A stretch of DNA of 64,000 nucleotides from Pseudomonadales bacterium. GTDB taxonomy: Bacteria > Pseudomonadota > Gammaproteobacteria > Pseudomonadales > Azotimanducaceae. The notes beneath the pieces are model-generated. The model worked only from the letters and a program-made list of their open reading frames with translations, was not told the origin of the DNA and did no database searches. Of this stretch, positions 46,001 to 55,298 are shown piece after piece. The position numbers and the translations under genes are program-made. Position 1 is the first letter of the stretch. Each line of letters starts with the position of its first letter. The stretch spans positions 1 through 64,000 of the forward strand of contig JAJDTI010000033.1 in assembly GCA_022827245.1 (NCBI GenBank). Direction: 5' to 3'.

Positions 46001-47422
46001 GGGCGCAGCTACCACGCCGACACGGCCTGCGCGAACCAGGCCCGCCGGGTCCACTACCTCCTCGAGCCAGGCTGGCGCGCCGATGTCGCGATCCAGGGAC
46101 TCGGACGGACGCACCGCACGCGGCAGGCGTCCGCGCCGCTGTTCCGGCCGGTGACCACCGACGTCAAGGGCGAACGGCGCTTCATCGCGACGATCGCCCG
46201 GCGGCTCGATTCTCTCGGCGCCATCACACGCGGCCAGCGCGACGGCCAGGCGTCCATGGGCGACGACGCGCTGTTCCGCGCCGAGGACAACCTCGAGAGC
46301 CCGCACGCGCTCTCCGCGCTGCGACTGATGTACCTGTCCATCCACCACGACCACGTGCCCGGCTGGTCCGAACAGCGTTTCGCCGCGGCCACCGGACTCG
46401 TGCTGTCCGATTCCGAGGGCGGTCTGAAGGACTCCCTGCCGCCGATGCCGCGGTTCCTCAACCGCCTCCTCGCGCTGCCGATCGACGAGCAGAACGACCT
46501 GTTCGGTCACTTCCAGACGCGCCTCGACGCAGTCATCCAGGCCGCCAAGGACGCCGGCGTCTACAACCAGGGCGTCGAGGCCATCACCGCCGACTCGCTC
46601 ACCGTCGTGTCGCGGCACCCCGGACCGGCGGGCACCGAGATCGTCGAGATCGCGCGACGCGACGCGCTCAAGCCGTTCACGTCCGAGGCGGCGCTGGAAG
46701 CGGTGCATCTCGCACGCGACTCGCACGGGAGCCCCGACGCTGTCGGCCTACTCGTCAACGGCAGTTCCGGGCGCCCGGCGGTCGCGCTGCCGGCACCGTC
46801 CGCGGTGCGCGACGACGGCTCGCTGGAGCGCCGCATCCGGCTGCGCCGGCCGAACGACGCGTCGATCGTGGCCGAGGCGCAGTTCGCGCAGTCGCACTGG
46901 CGCGACGCGACCGAGGACCGCTGGCGCGCCCTGTGGGACGCCGAGGTCGCGGGGCTCCCGAAGCACCGCGAACGCACGTTCCACCTCGCCACCGGGATGC
47001 TGCTGCGCGCCTGGCACCTGCTGCCGGACGACAACCTGCGCATCCGCCGCCTCGCCACCGACGCCGGCGAGCGCCTGATCGGCCGCGTCCTGGAGCCCGA
47101 GGAGGCGGTGCGCCTGCGCCGCATGGCCGACGACTCGGTCGCCTTCGAGCTTCCCGCCGAGGACATCGTGCGCGCCGTGCGCGAGCGCCACGCCCGCTTC
47201 GCGCTCGCCAACGGCTGGGAACTCGTGCGCCGCCTCGTGCTCGGCCGGGCGCGCGTCGAGATCCGCGGACCCGGTCGCCACGACATCGCCGCGCTCAAGC
47301 GCCTCGGCACGGAGACCGAGATCGTCTCATGGCAGACCGTCGTGTTTGCCGACGAGCCGCGCGTTCTGGAGCGCGTGCTTGCGCGCCACCCGCTGCGGCC
47401 CGACGCCCCCGACACCCACTGA
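43061..47422 (+). CDS. Strawberry-notch family helicase fused to N-terminal methylase-like domain
   Basis: SAM-MTase-like [19 protein letters not shown]...[31 protein letters not shown]; helicase [53 protein letters not shown]. Confidence 0.92.
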   Translation: [1453 protein letters not shown]

Positions 47423-47498
47423 CCCCAACGCGATCGCGCAAGGCGGCCGCTCCGGCGGCTGCCGGCCCGCGCTCGCACGAAAACCAAGGAGAACTCCC

Positions 47499-48389
47499 AT
47501 GCCCCGACCCGACGACATCTACGAGAAGATCACGCAGCGCATCCTCGCGGACCTGCGCGCCGGCACCCCCACGTGGCAGCGCCCGTGGGCCACCGCCGGG
47601 CGCGCCGCCGTGCCGCTGCGGCACAACGGCGTGCCCTACCAGGGCATCAACATCCTCCTGCTGTGGTGCGCGGCCATCGACCGCGGCTACGTCTCCCCGC
47701 ACTGGATGACCTACCGGCAGGCCAAGGAACTCGGCGGCCAGGTGCGCCGCGGCGAACGCGCCTCGCACGTGTTCTTCGCCAAGACCGTCAAGAAGCGCCC
47801 GGACGGTTCCGAAGGCGGACCGGCGGACGACGACCCGGAGGTCCTGCACGTGCGCCGTGCCTACGCGGTGTTCAACACGGACCAGATCGACAACTTGCCC
47901 GAGAAGTACCGCGTGGAGATCCCCGACGTGAACCCGGGCGAGCGGCTCGAACGCTGCGAGGCGTGGTTCGCAGCCCTCGGCGTGGACATCCGCCACGGCG
48001 GCGAGCGCGCGTTCTACGCCGCGGCGGACGACTACATCCGCATGCCGCCGTTCGCCTCGTTCCGCTCACCGGAGGCCTACTACGCCACCCTGGCGCACGA
48101 GTGCTGCCATCTCACCGGCGCCAAGCACCGCCTCGACCGCGACATGCTCAAGCGGGACGAGGCGTCCGTGGCGCGCGAGGAGCTGGTCGCGGAGCTCGGC
48201 TCGGCGTTCCTGTGCGCGGACCTGGGCCTGAGCCCGGAACCCCGCGAGGACCACGCGCCCTACATCGCCTCCTGGCTGAAGGCGCTCGACGACGATCCGC
48301 GGGCGGTGGCCACCGCGGCGACGCAGGCGCAGCGGGCGGTCGATTTCCTGCACGCGATGCACGACGCGCCGCGCGCCGAGGCGGCGTGA
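47499..48389 (+). CDS. ardC: ArdC-like antirestriction protein (ssDNA-binding + zincin)
   Basis: DIYEKITQRILADLRAGTPTWQRPW...YQGINILLLWCAA...WMTYRQAKELGGQVRRGE; HECCHLTGAKHRLDRD. Confidence 0.9.
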   Translation: MPRPDDIYEKITQRILADLRAGTPTWQRPWATAGRAAVPLRHNGVPYQGINILLLWCAAIDRGYVSPHWMTYRQAKELGGQVRRGERASHVFFAKTVKKRPDGSEGGPADDDPEVLHVRRAYAVFNTDQIDNLPEKYRVEIPDVNPGERLERCEAWFAALGVDIRHGGERAFYAAADDYIRMPPFASFRSPEAYYATLAHECCHLTGAKHRLDRDMLKRDEASVAREELVAELGSAFLCADLGLSPEPREDHAPYIASWLKALDDDPRAVATAATQAQRAVDFLHAMHDAPRAEAA

Positions 48390-48515
48390 CCCTTCACCCT
48401 CTGCGACTTATCTTCGGTGGATGTTGGCCCGGATCGAGCCTGTACCAACCTTGGAATGGACAACCCAAAACGGGCTCGACTTGCCCGACTACCTTAGCTG
48501 CGTAGCCTGCGATCT

Positions 48516-48875
48516 CTACGGGATGACGTCAGCCCGCTCAAGCACCGCGCGGCATAGCGCCACGCTGTTGCGGCCCGAGTCCTGGTCGAACTCACCGTCG
48601 ATCTCGTAGTCCGCGACGTTTCTGACTTTCCGCAAAGTAGCGAGCTGATACGCCAGCCCTCGTAGATCGTCTCGCTCGAGAAGGATGTCGGGAACGACGC
48701 GATGAGACTCAGCGGTAGACAGGTCGGCGTTGGGGTCAATCGACGTCGCGCGTTCCCGGCAGCGGTGGTAGGCGGCGTAGTAAGCACGGCTGCTGGCGTT
48801 GCGCCAGTCCACCTCGGCGCCACCTTCACTCATCGTAGCGGCCGATTCCAGAATCAACTCCGGCGCGACTGGCAC
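48516..48875 (-). CDS. HEPN-like domain protein
   Basis: DWRNASSRAYYAAYHRCRERA...LLERDDLRGLAYQLATLRKVRNVADYEI. Confidence 0.65.
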   Translation of the reverse strand: MPVAPELILESAATMSEGGAEVDWRNASSRAYYAAYHRCRERATSIDPNADLSTAESHRVVPDILLERDDLRGLAYQLATLRKVRNVADYEIDGEFDQDSGRNSVALCRAVLERADVIP

Positions 48876-49739
48876 CTAGTCGCCTACCCCGACAAACAGA
48901 GGGATAAACCGCAGTCCCGGATCCTGCATGAGATCGTCGTCAGCACCGATCTCGTCAGCGAGTTTCGAGTTCAGCTTCGCAGCCGTAGCGGGCGCGGCGC
49001 CGATGAAGCGCCGAAACAGAAACGAATCTGGCTCGTCTTGGTCCAGTTGGGTAGCTGCTTTTGCGCCGCGCACACCCTCGCCGTGCTGTAGGGCGCCGGC
49101 GATTTCGAGCACTCGCTGGACGTTAGACTCGCCGAAAGCGCCCGCGTCAAGCGAGGCAACGAACCTCTCCAATAGCCCCGTGGCCGCATGTGGGCTTTCG
49201 TTCGGGCGCAAAGCGTTCAGGCGATCGCAGTATTCGTGCGCCATCCGGAATCGCCCCGCTTCGACCGCACGCTCGATCGCGTTGCCCAGAACGACTGTGT
49301 TGTCCCGTGCCCTGTTTTGCGCGGCATCTGGGGCCGCGAACGACTCCCACCACTCGTCGACCATGGCCAGGGCGATCGAGTAGTTGTGGTCGGTGACATA
49401 GTTGTCCGCATGTTGACGCGCGATCCGAAAGTGCTCTCGGACGCCGTTCGCATCCCAGCGAAGACTGGCGACCCCACCGAGCACTGAGTGGGCGGCGGCC
49501 GGGTCCACGTCCATCACCGCCTCGGCGTCGCGCTCGAGTCCACGCAACGAAAAATCGCTCGGCGTATCCATGGCCATCAGCCGATCGATCAGATCGTCGG
49601 CCTTGGTCTGAGATGCGGGGATATAGCTCACGATCAGCCTCTCAAACGCTACCCGGCCCGGAAGCCGTTCGCGGTCATCGACGGCCATTACTACGCGATG
49701 CCGATTATCCTTGTACGGCAGCACACTGCGGCCTGTCAA
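48876..49739 (-). CDS. Hypothetical partner of HEPN-like protein
   Basis: Directly abuts the HEPN-like ORF (stop next to start), two-gene operon. Confidence 0.55.
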   Translation of the reverse strand: MTGRSVLPYKDNRHRVVMAVDDRERLPGRVAFERLIVSYIPASQTKADDLIDRLMAMDTPSDFSLRGLERDAEAVMDVDPAAAHSVLGGVASLRWDANGVREHFRIARQHADNYVTDHNYSIALAMVDEWWESFAAPDAAQNRARDNTVVLGNAIERAVEAGRFRMAHEYCDRLNALRPNESPHAATGLLERFVASLDAGAFGESNVQRVLEIAGALQHGEGVRGAKAATQLDQDEPDSFLFRRFIGAAPATAAKLNSKLADEIGADDDLMQDPGLRFIPLFVGVGD

Positions 49740-49794
49740 GCTCGGCCCTAAGGGTCTTGGAGACTCGAGCAGCCTTCAGCCGGTCCAAGTTTCG

Positions 49795-49890
49795 AGGCCA
49801 CCGCCGCGGCGCGGGCGTAGCGGGCCGTCGACTTCCTGCAGGCGGTGAGAGACGCCGCCCACGCCGAGGCTGCGGCACCTTCACCGCTCG
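49795..49890 (+). pseudogene. Relic of ardC 3' end
   Basis: gaggccaccgccgcggcgcgggcgtagcgggccgtcgacttcctgcaggcggtgagagacgccgcccacgccgaggctgcg = EATAAARA*RAVDFLQAVRDAAHAEAA, matching ArdC tail ATAATQAQRAVDFLHAMHDAPRAEAA. Confidence 0.75.
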
Positions 49891-50045
49891 GCGCCTCCTC
49901 GCCCTCCTCACCCGGTTGCGCTCAAAAATGCGCGCAGCTATGCTCGACCGTTCGGCGTCGCTCGAAACGATGACGCCATGACCCGCCACCGTTTCATCGC
50001 GAAGCTCGGCCGATGGTCGTGTGTGCGTGATCGAGAAACCAACGC

Positions 50046-50483
50046 GTGCCTGACAACTACGACTATCCCGCAGCCATCGACCTCGACGAGGACGGCCGCC
50101 ACGTCGTCACGTTCCCCGACTTCGGCTGGGGCGCGACCGAGGGCGGCACCCCGGACGAGGCGCTGTCCGAAGCCCGCGACCTCCTGCGCGAACTCATCGC
50201 CGAAACCATGCGCGCCGGCGGCGATCTGCCGCGACCGTCGCCCGCGGCCGAGCGCCGGCCCGTCGTGGTGCCGCCGCTCCCGATCGCGCTCAAGGCAGCC
50301 CTGTACGAAGCCTTCCGCGAGGCCGGCGTATCCCGGCGCCGTCTCGCTCGCGACCTCGGAGTCGCCGAGAGTGAAGTGCGGCGCATGCTCAACCCCGACC
50401 ATGCCACTAAGGCGGCCACGATCGACCGCGCGCTGCACCGACTCGGCAAGCGCGTAAGCGTCTCCGTCGGCCGAGCCGCCTGA
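50046..50483 (+). CDS. hicB: HicB-family antitoxin-like protein
   Basis: DYPAAIDLDEDGRHVVTFPDFGWGATEGGTPDEALSEARDLLREL plus C-terminal HTH. Confidence 0.85.
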   Translation: MPDNYDYPAAIDLDEDGRHVVTFPDFGWGATEGGTPDEALSEARDLLRELIAETMRAGGDLPRPSPAAERRPVVVPPLPIALKAALYEAFREAGVSRRRLARDLGVAESEVRRMLNPDHATKAATIDRALHRLGKRVSVSVGRAA

Positions 50484-50497
50484 GCGCCGCGCCCTCC

Positions 50498-51487
50498 GTG
50501 TCGAGCCCTCAACCTCCGTTCCCAATCTACTACGACCGCAGTATCGACGACCAGTTGGCGCGAACCATCCACCGGAACGGCCCGCTCGCGTGGCTGATGG
50601 ACCATGTACGCTCGGGCGACGGTGCCCTACGGCGCGCCCATCTGCAGTTCCGGCGGGACCGCAGCAACAGGAGCCTCGGCAGCATACAACTGTACTGGGG
50701 CCGCACGAGCCCGCTGGAGTTCCGCCTGCGCCGCCGCGGCCAGGTCAGGGTGCATGCGGACGCCACGTACCAGGACTTGAGCGAAGCCCTGTTCCGCGAA
50801 CCGATCGCCATCCGCCGCCTCCGGAAGGTCGAAAGCGCACTCCGCGCCCATCTCGAGCGCTGCTGGCGCCTGCTCGCCGACTCCCCGCCGCGGCGCAGGG
50901 CTTTCGTCGCCGGCGAGGCCGACTGCCACGCCGGGCTCATGCGCCGCTACGGACACCACTGGCGTTCGGGAGACCCGCTGGTCCTAATCGACTCGGAGGC
51001 GCGCATCGGTTTCGCCAGCGAGGCCGAACGGCGCGCCGACGACGCCGAGACCCGGGCGCAACTGCAACTCGACGACGCGGTACCGATGCCCAGGAAGCTC
51101 GACGCCGTGGGCGTCCTGCCCTCGGGCGACCTCGCGCTCGTCGAAGTGAAGGACGTCGACGGCAGCATCGACCGCGCCATCGTGCAAGCGGCCGCGCACC
51201 AGGTCCGGTTTTCGCGACTGCTGACGCAGGGCACGCTCCGGGATGCGGTCCTGGCGATGGTCGACCAGAAGGCCGCCGCCGGGCTCATCTCCCACCAATG
51301 CCCCCGCCCCGCCCACGCTCCGCGCATCGTGCCGTGCATCGCGGCGCCCGACGCCTCGCCCGACTGGGCCGATGCATGGCGCCACGCATTCGATCAGTGC
51401 GGTCGCGAACTGCGGGCCGCGCTGCAGGACCTCGTCTTCCTCCGCCTCGATGCCCACGGACGCATCCTGGAACGGACCCCGCGCTGA
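50498..51487 (+). CDS. PD-(D/E)xK nuclease-like protein
   Basis: RKLDAVGVLPSGDLALVEVKDVDGSIDRAIVQAAAHQVRFSRL. Confidence 0.6.
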   Translation: MSSPQPPFPIYYDRSIDDQLARTIHRNGPLAWLMDHVRSGDGALRRAHLQFRRDRSNRSLGSIQLYWGRTSPLEFRLRRRGQVRVHADATYQDLSEALFREPIAIRRLRKVESALRAHLERCWRLLADSPPRRRAFVAGEADCHAGLMRRYGHHWRSGDPLVLIDSEARIGFASEAERRADDAETRAQLQLDDAVPMPRKLDAVGVLPSGDLALVEVKDVDGSIDRAIVQAAAHQVRFSRLLTQGTLRDAVLAMVDQKAAAGLISHQCPRPAHAPRIVPCIAAPDASPDWADAWRHAFDQCGRELRAALQDLVFLRLDAHGRILERTPR

Positions 51488-51659
51488 CCGCGCCACGCGC
51501 TCGCCGCGATCCGGGGATCGGTTCGAGGGCCATCCCGGCTCCCACCCGTTCGCATCCATCCGCGTGGACACCGACACGCACGATCCGGCCCACACATCCG
51601 GTCACCGTGCGATTACCATACGAACGTCCCCGGGTCATCCATCTAGGCGAGTCCCGCAC

Positions 51660-51878
51660 ATGGCCACCTATTCGCAGATCAGGGAATGGGTCCAACGCAA
51701 CCACGGCTGGACCATCCAGCACGACTGCTGGATCGCCCATTGCAAGGAACTGGCCGGACTCAACCCGCGGCGCGCCTGGAATCGCTCGCAACCCAACCGA
51801 AGCGATCCGTGCCCCCCCGATAGGCAGCCAGCCATCATCGCGGCCTTCCGACATTTCGGCATGCTCCCCGACGACTAG
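51660..51878 (+). CDS. Small conserved protein
   Basis: MATYSQIREWVQRNHGWTIQHDCWIAHCKELAGLNPRRAWNRSQPNRSDPCPPDRQPAIIAAFRHFGMLPDD, conserved-looking CWIAH...PCP...FRHFGM pattern. Confidence 0.65.
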   Translation: MATYSQIREWVQRNHGWTIQHDCWIAHCKELAGLNPRRAWNRSQPNRSDPCPPDRQPAIIAAFRHFGMLPDD

Positions 51879-52651
51879 ACACCCGAAACCTTCAATCATC
51901 CGCGCGCCGAGCGCGGCATCCGCCACACCCCTCGGTCAGGCGACGCGCGTCGTTACGGCCCGTTGACGATCCTCCGCTCGTGGCCGAGACTGCGCCGGTC
52001 GCCGGGACAACGCCGGAAGCGTCCCGTCACATCCGCCGATCCGCGGCGCGGCGATGGCCGTGCCGCGCGGAGAGTGCGTGATACGGCGGCCCCGAATGGC
52101 GCCGCCACTCGCGGCGCGACGGCGCCCCGGCGACAACCCGCTCCCCCAGCCGTCAGAGACAAAGCCCGGCCGCGTGTGCCGGCGCAGCACTTCCTGGGGC
52201 GGGCTCCGGCTGGCGCTCGGGGGCGGGCGTTGCGGCCGCCTCTTTCTCGCTGCCCGCGCCTGCCAGTAGACAATGTCGGGATCCCGGCCCGTGCCCGGGT
52301 CCGCGTCCGACCCGTCCTCCACGTACGCCCACACCAGCGCCTCGCCGATCCACCGCCAGGAACTGAAACAGGTCGCGATCCACCGGACTCGGCAGCGTGG
52401 TAGGCATCGACGGTTCGCTCATGTCGCAGTCTCCCCGTCCCTGCGTCCCCGGTGCCCCGCTCCGCGGCGGCGCCACCGGCGACCACGACGCCACGGGCAC
52501 CCGCGCCGGTCAACCGGACCTCGCCCCTGCGTGCCGTGCGAATTGGCGCACGCCGGTCGCTCCCCGACCGCATCCCCCTCGACTTCGGGGGGCCACCGAC
52601 GCCCACGTGCGGAGCTCGGCCGCGGACAGGCTGGCGCGGCCCCGCGCGCGG

Positions 52652-52696
52652 TCAAGGCCGGGGCCCTGCCGGGCGGCGCTGACGCGCCGGCCCTGA
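52652..52696 (+). ncRNA. Three-way-junction leader element C
   Basis: tcaaggccggggccctgccgggcggcgctgacgcgccggccctga: GCCC-TGCC-GGGC, GGCGC-TGAC-GCGCC, outer TCAAGGCC/GGCCCTGA. Confidence 0.7.
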
Positions 52697-52760
52697 CCGC
52701 GAGCGCGGCGTCCGCGCCGTGGCATCAGCGTCCGAGCAATCCGTCCGGGGAAAGAACATC

Positions 52761-53966
52761 GTGACCGCCACCAACGAACCCGCCGCGCCGCTGCGCGGCG
52801 CCAGCTACCTCGTGCCCGTCGACAACGTCACGGCGCTGCTCCGTCACGCCGCCAGGCTCCTCGAGCGCGCCCGCAAGGCCAGCGTCGACTGCGGTCTGGA
52901 GTGCCGCATCGAGCCGCAGCCCCAGGTGCTGCGCGACGGCGACCTGCACCAATGGGTCACGATCCTGTCGCGCCCGCCCGCGGTGCGTGGCTGGTCATTT
53001 GCCGCCCGCTACGACATCGATCCGCACGGCATGACCGCGGCCATCCCGCACGCCGCACCCGGGGTCGAGCTGCCGCGACGCCACTGGCTGCTGCGCGAGC
53101 CCGTCTGCGAACACTGCGGCAAGACGCGGGACCGCCGCGCCGTTTTCCTCCTCGCGCACGCCGACGGGCGTCACATCCTGGTCGGCCGCTCGTGCCTCAA
53201 GGCGTTCCTCGACCGCCCCGACCCGGACCGCGTCGCGGCGCTGTTCGACCGCCTCGTGCCCGCCGCGATCGTTGGCCGCTACCTGTTCCGCGACCCCGCC
53301 GCCCCGAACCACGGTGGCGGCTATCTCGACGGCGTCGAGGAACTCGCCTGGACCGCCGGCATCGTCGCGCGCTACGGCTGGCGGTCCGTCGCGAAGGCCG
53401 ACGCCGAGCGCACCGCCACGGCATCCCGCCTCGCGTTCCTCATGGAGCGCCCCGACCCGAAGCTCCGGGCGCTGTGGGACACCGAACGGGCCGCGTGCGC
53501 GCCGACCGACGACCACTACGCGACCGCACGCAAGACCATCGAGCTCATTCGCGGCGCACCGCCCGACAGCGAGTACCTCGTCAAGCTCCAGGCGCTCGCC
53601 GCTGCGCCGGCGGTGCACGTCCGCGACCGCGCGCTCTGGTGCAGCGCGATCACCCTGCACATCCGCTGGCGAGCGCAGCCGGTCGAGCGCGCCGCCGTCG
53701 CCGACGCGCCGCCAGTCGAGCCCGGCCGCCAGGTCGTCGAGGGCCGCATCGTCAAGCTCGACATCCGCACGTACCGCAACTTCTGCCGCGAGGTCATGAC
53801 CGTCCAGGACGGCCACGGACGCAAGTTCTGGGGCACCCAGCCGCGCTTCCTCTACGAAGCCAAGGAGGGCGACGCCGTCGCCTTCCGGGCCGACGTGGAG
53901 CCATCGCCCGACAACTCCGCGTTCGGGTTCTTCAAGCGCCCGACGCGCGCGCCGCAGGCTGCCTGA
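52761..53966 (+). CDS. Conserved hypothetical with CxxC zinc-finger-like segment
   Basis: LLREPVCEHCGKTRDRRAVFLLAHADGRHILVGRSCLKAFLDR; GTG start 52761 with RBS ggggaaag. Confidence 0.65.
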   Translation: MTATNEPAAPLRGASYLVPVDNVTALLRHAARLLERARKASVDCGLECRIEPQPQVLRDGDLHQWVTILSRPPAVRGWSFAARYDIDPHGMTAAIPHAAPGVELPRRHWLLREPVCEHCGKTRDRRAVFLLAHADGRHILVGRSCLKAFLDRPDPDRVAALFDRLVPAAIVGRYLFRDPAAPNHGGGYLDGVEELAWTAGIVARYGWRSVAKADAERTATASRLAFLMERPDPKLRALWDTERAACAPTDDHYATARKTIELIRGAPPDSEYLVKLQALAAAPAVHVRDRALWCSAITLHIRWRAQPVERAAVADAPPVEPGRQVVEGRIVKLDIRTYRNFCREVMTVQDGHGRKFWGTQPRFLYEAKEGDAVAFRADVEPSPDNSAFGFFKRPTRAPQAA

Positions 53967-53993
53967 CCGCCACCGAACCCAAGGAGAACCCCC

Positions 53994-54695
53994 ATGCAAG
54001 CCACCCTGACCCCCGTCGCCGAGGCGTTCCACGAGCTCCCTGAGGCGCAGCCCCTGTCCTGCGGCATCACCGCGCACCTCGTCGTTCCGTCGCACATCGA
54101 CCCGGGTCCGGCGTGGCGCTACGCGCGCCAGGACCGCGTCACGCGCGCCCGACATACCGGCTGGTACGCCGACGACGACCAGTTCGAGACCCTCACCGGG
54201 TTCGTCTACGCGTTCACGGCCGATCCAGACGACGAGGACGACGATCCGCCCACGACCTACTACGCGCTGGTCGAGTCCGACGGCACCGACTGCCATTACC
54301 TCGACCCCGACGTCTACGACGACCCCGTGACGGCCGCCCATGCCGCCGACCGCATGGCGGAGCTCCTCGCGGAACTCGAGCGCGAGTGCCGCACGCTCCG
54401 CGACCTGGCCGCGCAGGCGCGCTACGAACTCGCCGAGGCCAACCGGGTGCGGCGCGACGCGCTCGGCATCCTGCGCCATCTGCGCAACTGCCCCGCCGAT
54501 GGCGACGCGCTCGCGCCCGCGTTCGTGCGGCTCTGGCGGCAGGGCGGCGCAGGGCGGCGGCACGCCTTCGAGCTGACCGACGAGCACCGTCCGTCGCCAC
54601 GGGAACGTCCGTTCGACCCGGAGCGCGTCGCCACGCGCGCCGAGTGCCACGCCGACGCCTGGCGCGAGGGCTGGGACTGCGCGGCGACGTCCTGA
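53994..54695 (+). CDS. Conserved hypothetical
   Basis: RBS aaggagaacccccatg identical in style to neighbouring backbone genes. Confidence 0.55.
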   Translation: MQATLTPVAEAFHELPEAQPLSCGITAHLVVPSHIDPGPAWRYARQDRVTRARHTGWYADDDQFETLTGFVYAFTADPDDEDDDPPTTYYALVESDGTDCHYLDPDVYDDPVTAAHAADRMAELLAELERECRTLRDLAAQARYELAEANRVRRDALGILRHLRNCPADGDALAPAFVRLWRQGGAGRRHAFELTDEHRPSPRERPFDPERVATRAECHADAWREGWDCAATS

Positions 54696-54731
54696 CGGCC
54701 CGCCGGCGCCGCTCCTCCCCCCGGCCGACCG

Positions 54732-55004
54732 TCAGTTCAGGCGGTCGCGCAGCGCCTTGCCGGCCTTGAACGCCGCAACGCGCGACGCGGCGATGTCGAG
54801 CACCTCGCCGGTGCGCGGATTGCGGCCCGTGCGCGCGCTACGCTCGCGCACCTCGAACGTGCCGAACCCCGGGATCGTCACCGACTCGCCGGCGGCCAGC
54901 CGCGCCGCGATGGTCTCGAGCACGCCGTCCACGGCCTCGGCGACCGCAACCTGCGCGAGGCCCGTCCCGTCCGCGACGGCTGCGACCAGTTCCTTCTTGT
55001 TCAT
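54732..55004 (-). CDS. HU/IHF-family DNA-binding protein
   Basis: [71 protein letters not shown]. Confidence 0.95.
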   Translation of the reverse strand: MNKKELVAAVADGTGLAQVAVAEAVDGVLETIAARLAAGESVTIPGFGTFEVRERSARTGRNPRTGEVLDIAASRVAAFKAGKALRDRLN

Positions 55005-55170
55005 CCTGAGATTCCCTGTGCTCGGCAGCCGCGCCCCACGCACGCCCCACCGAGCGCGATTCTACCGCCGCGACCGCCGCCGGCATGCCGATCCGGGCTC
55101 CCGCCGGCGCGCCCGTCCGGCCACCCCCGCCCGAATCCCGGCCGGGAGCCTGCCGCGCCCGCCCGGCCCG

Positions 55171-55227
55171 TCAAGGCGGGGCCCCTGCCGGGCAGCCGGC
55201 CGACCTGGCGGTCGGCGGCGGCCTTGA
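55171..55227 (+). ncRNA. Three-way-junction leader element D (upstream of NADAR gene)
   Basis: Outer TCAAGGC/GCCTTGA; hairpins GCCC-CTGCC-GGGC and GCCGACC-TGGC-GGTCGGC. Confidence 0.65.
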
Positions 55228-55298
55228 CCGGCCGGACCGCGGCGCGGCGCCCGCGTGGCCATCGGGCTTCGGCCCAGCCACCGCAAAGAGGAGACCCC

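Noticed and set aside
42569-46726. 1385-aa ORF antisense to the strawberry-notch gene
   Set aside because: Spurious antisense frame from high GC codon bias; the + strand has clear methylase/helicase motifs
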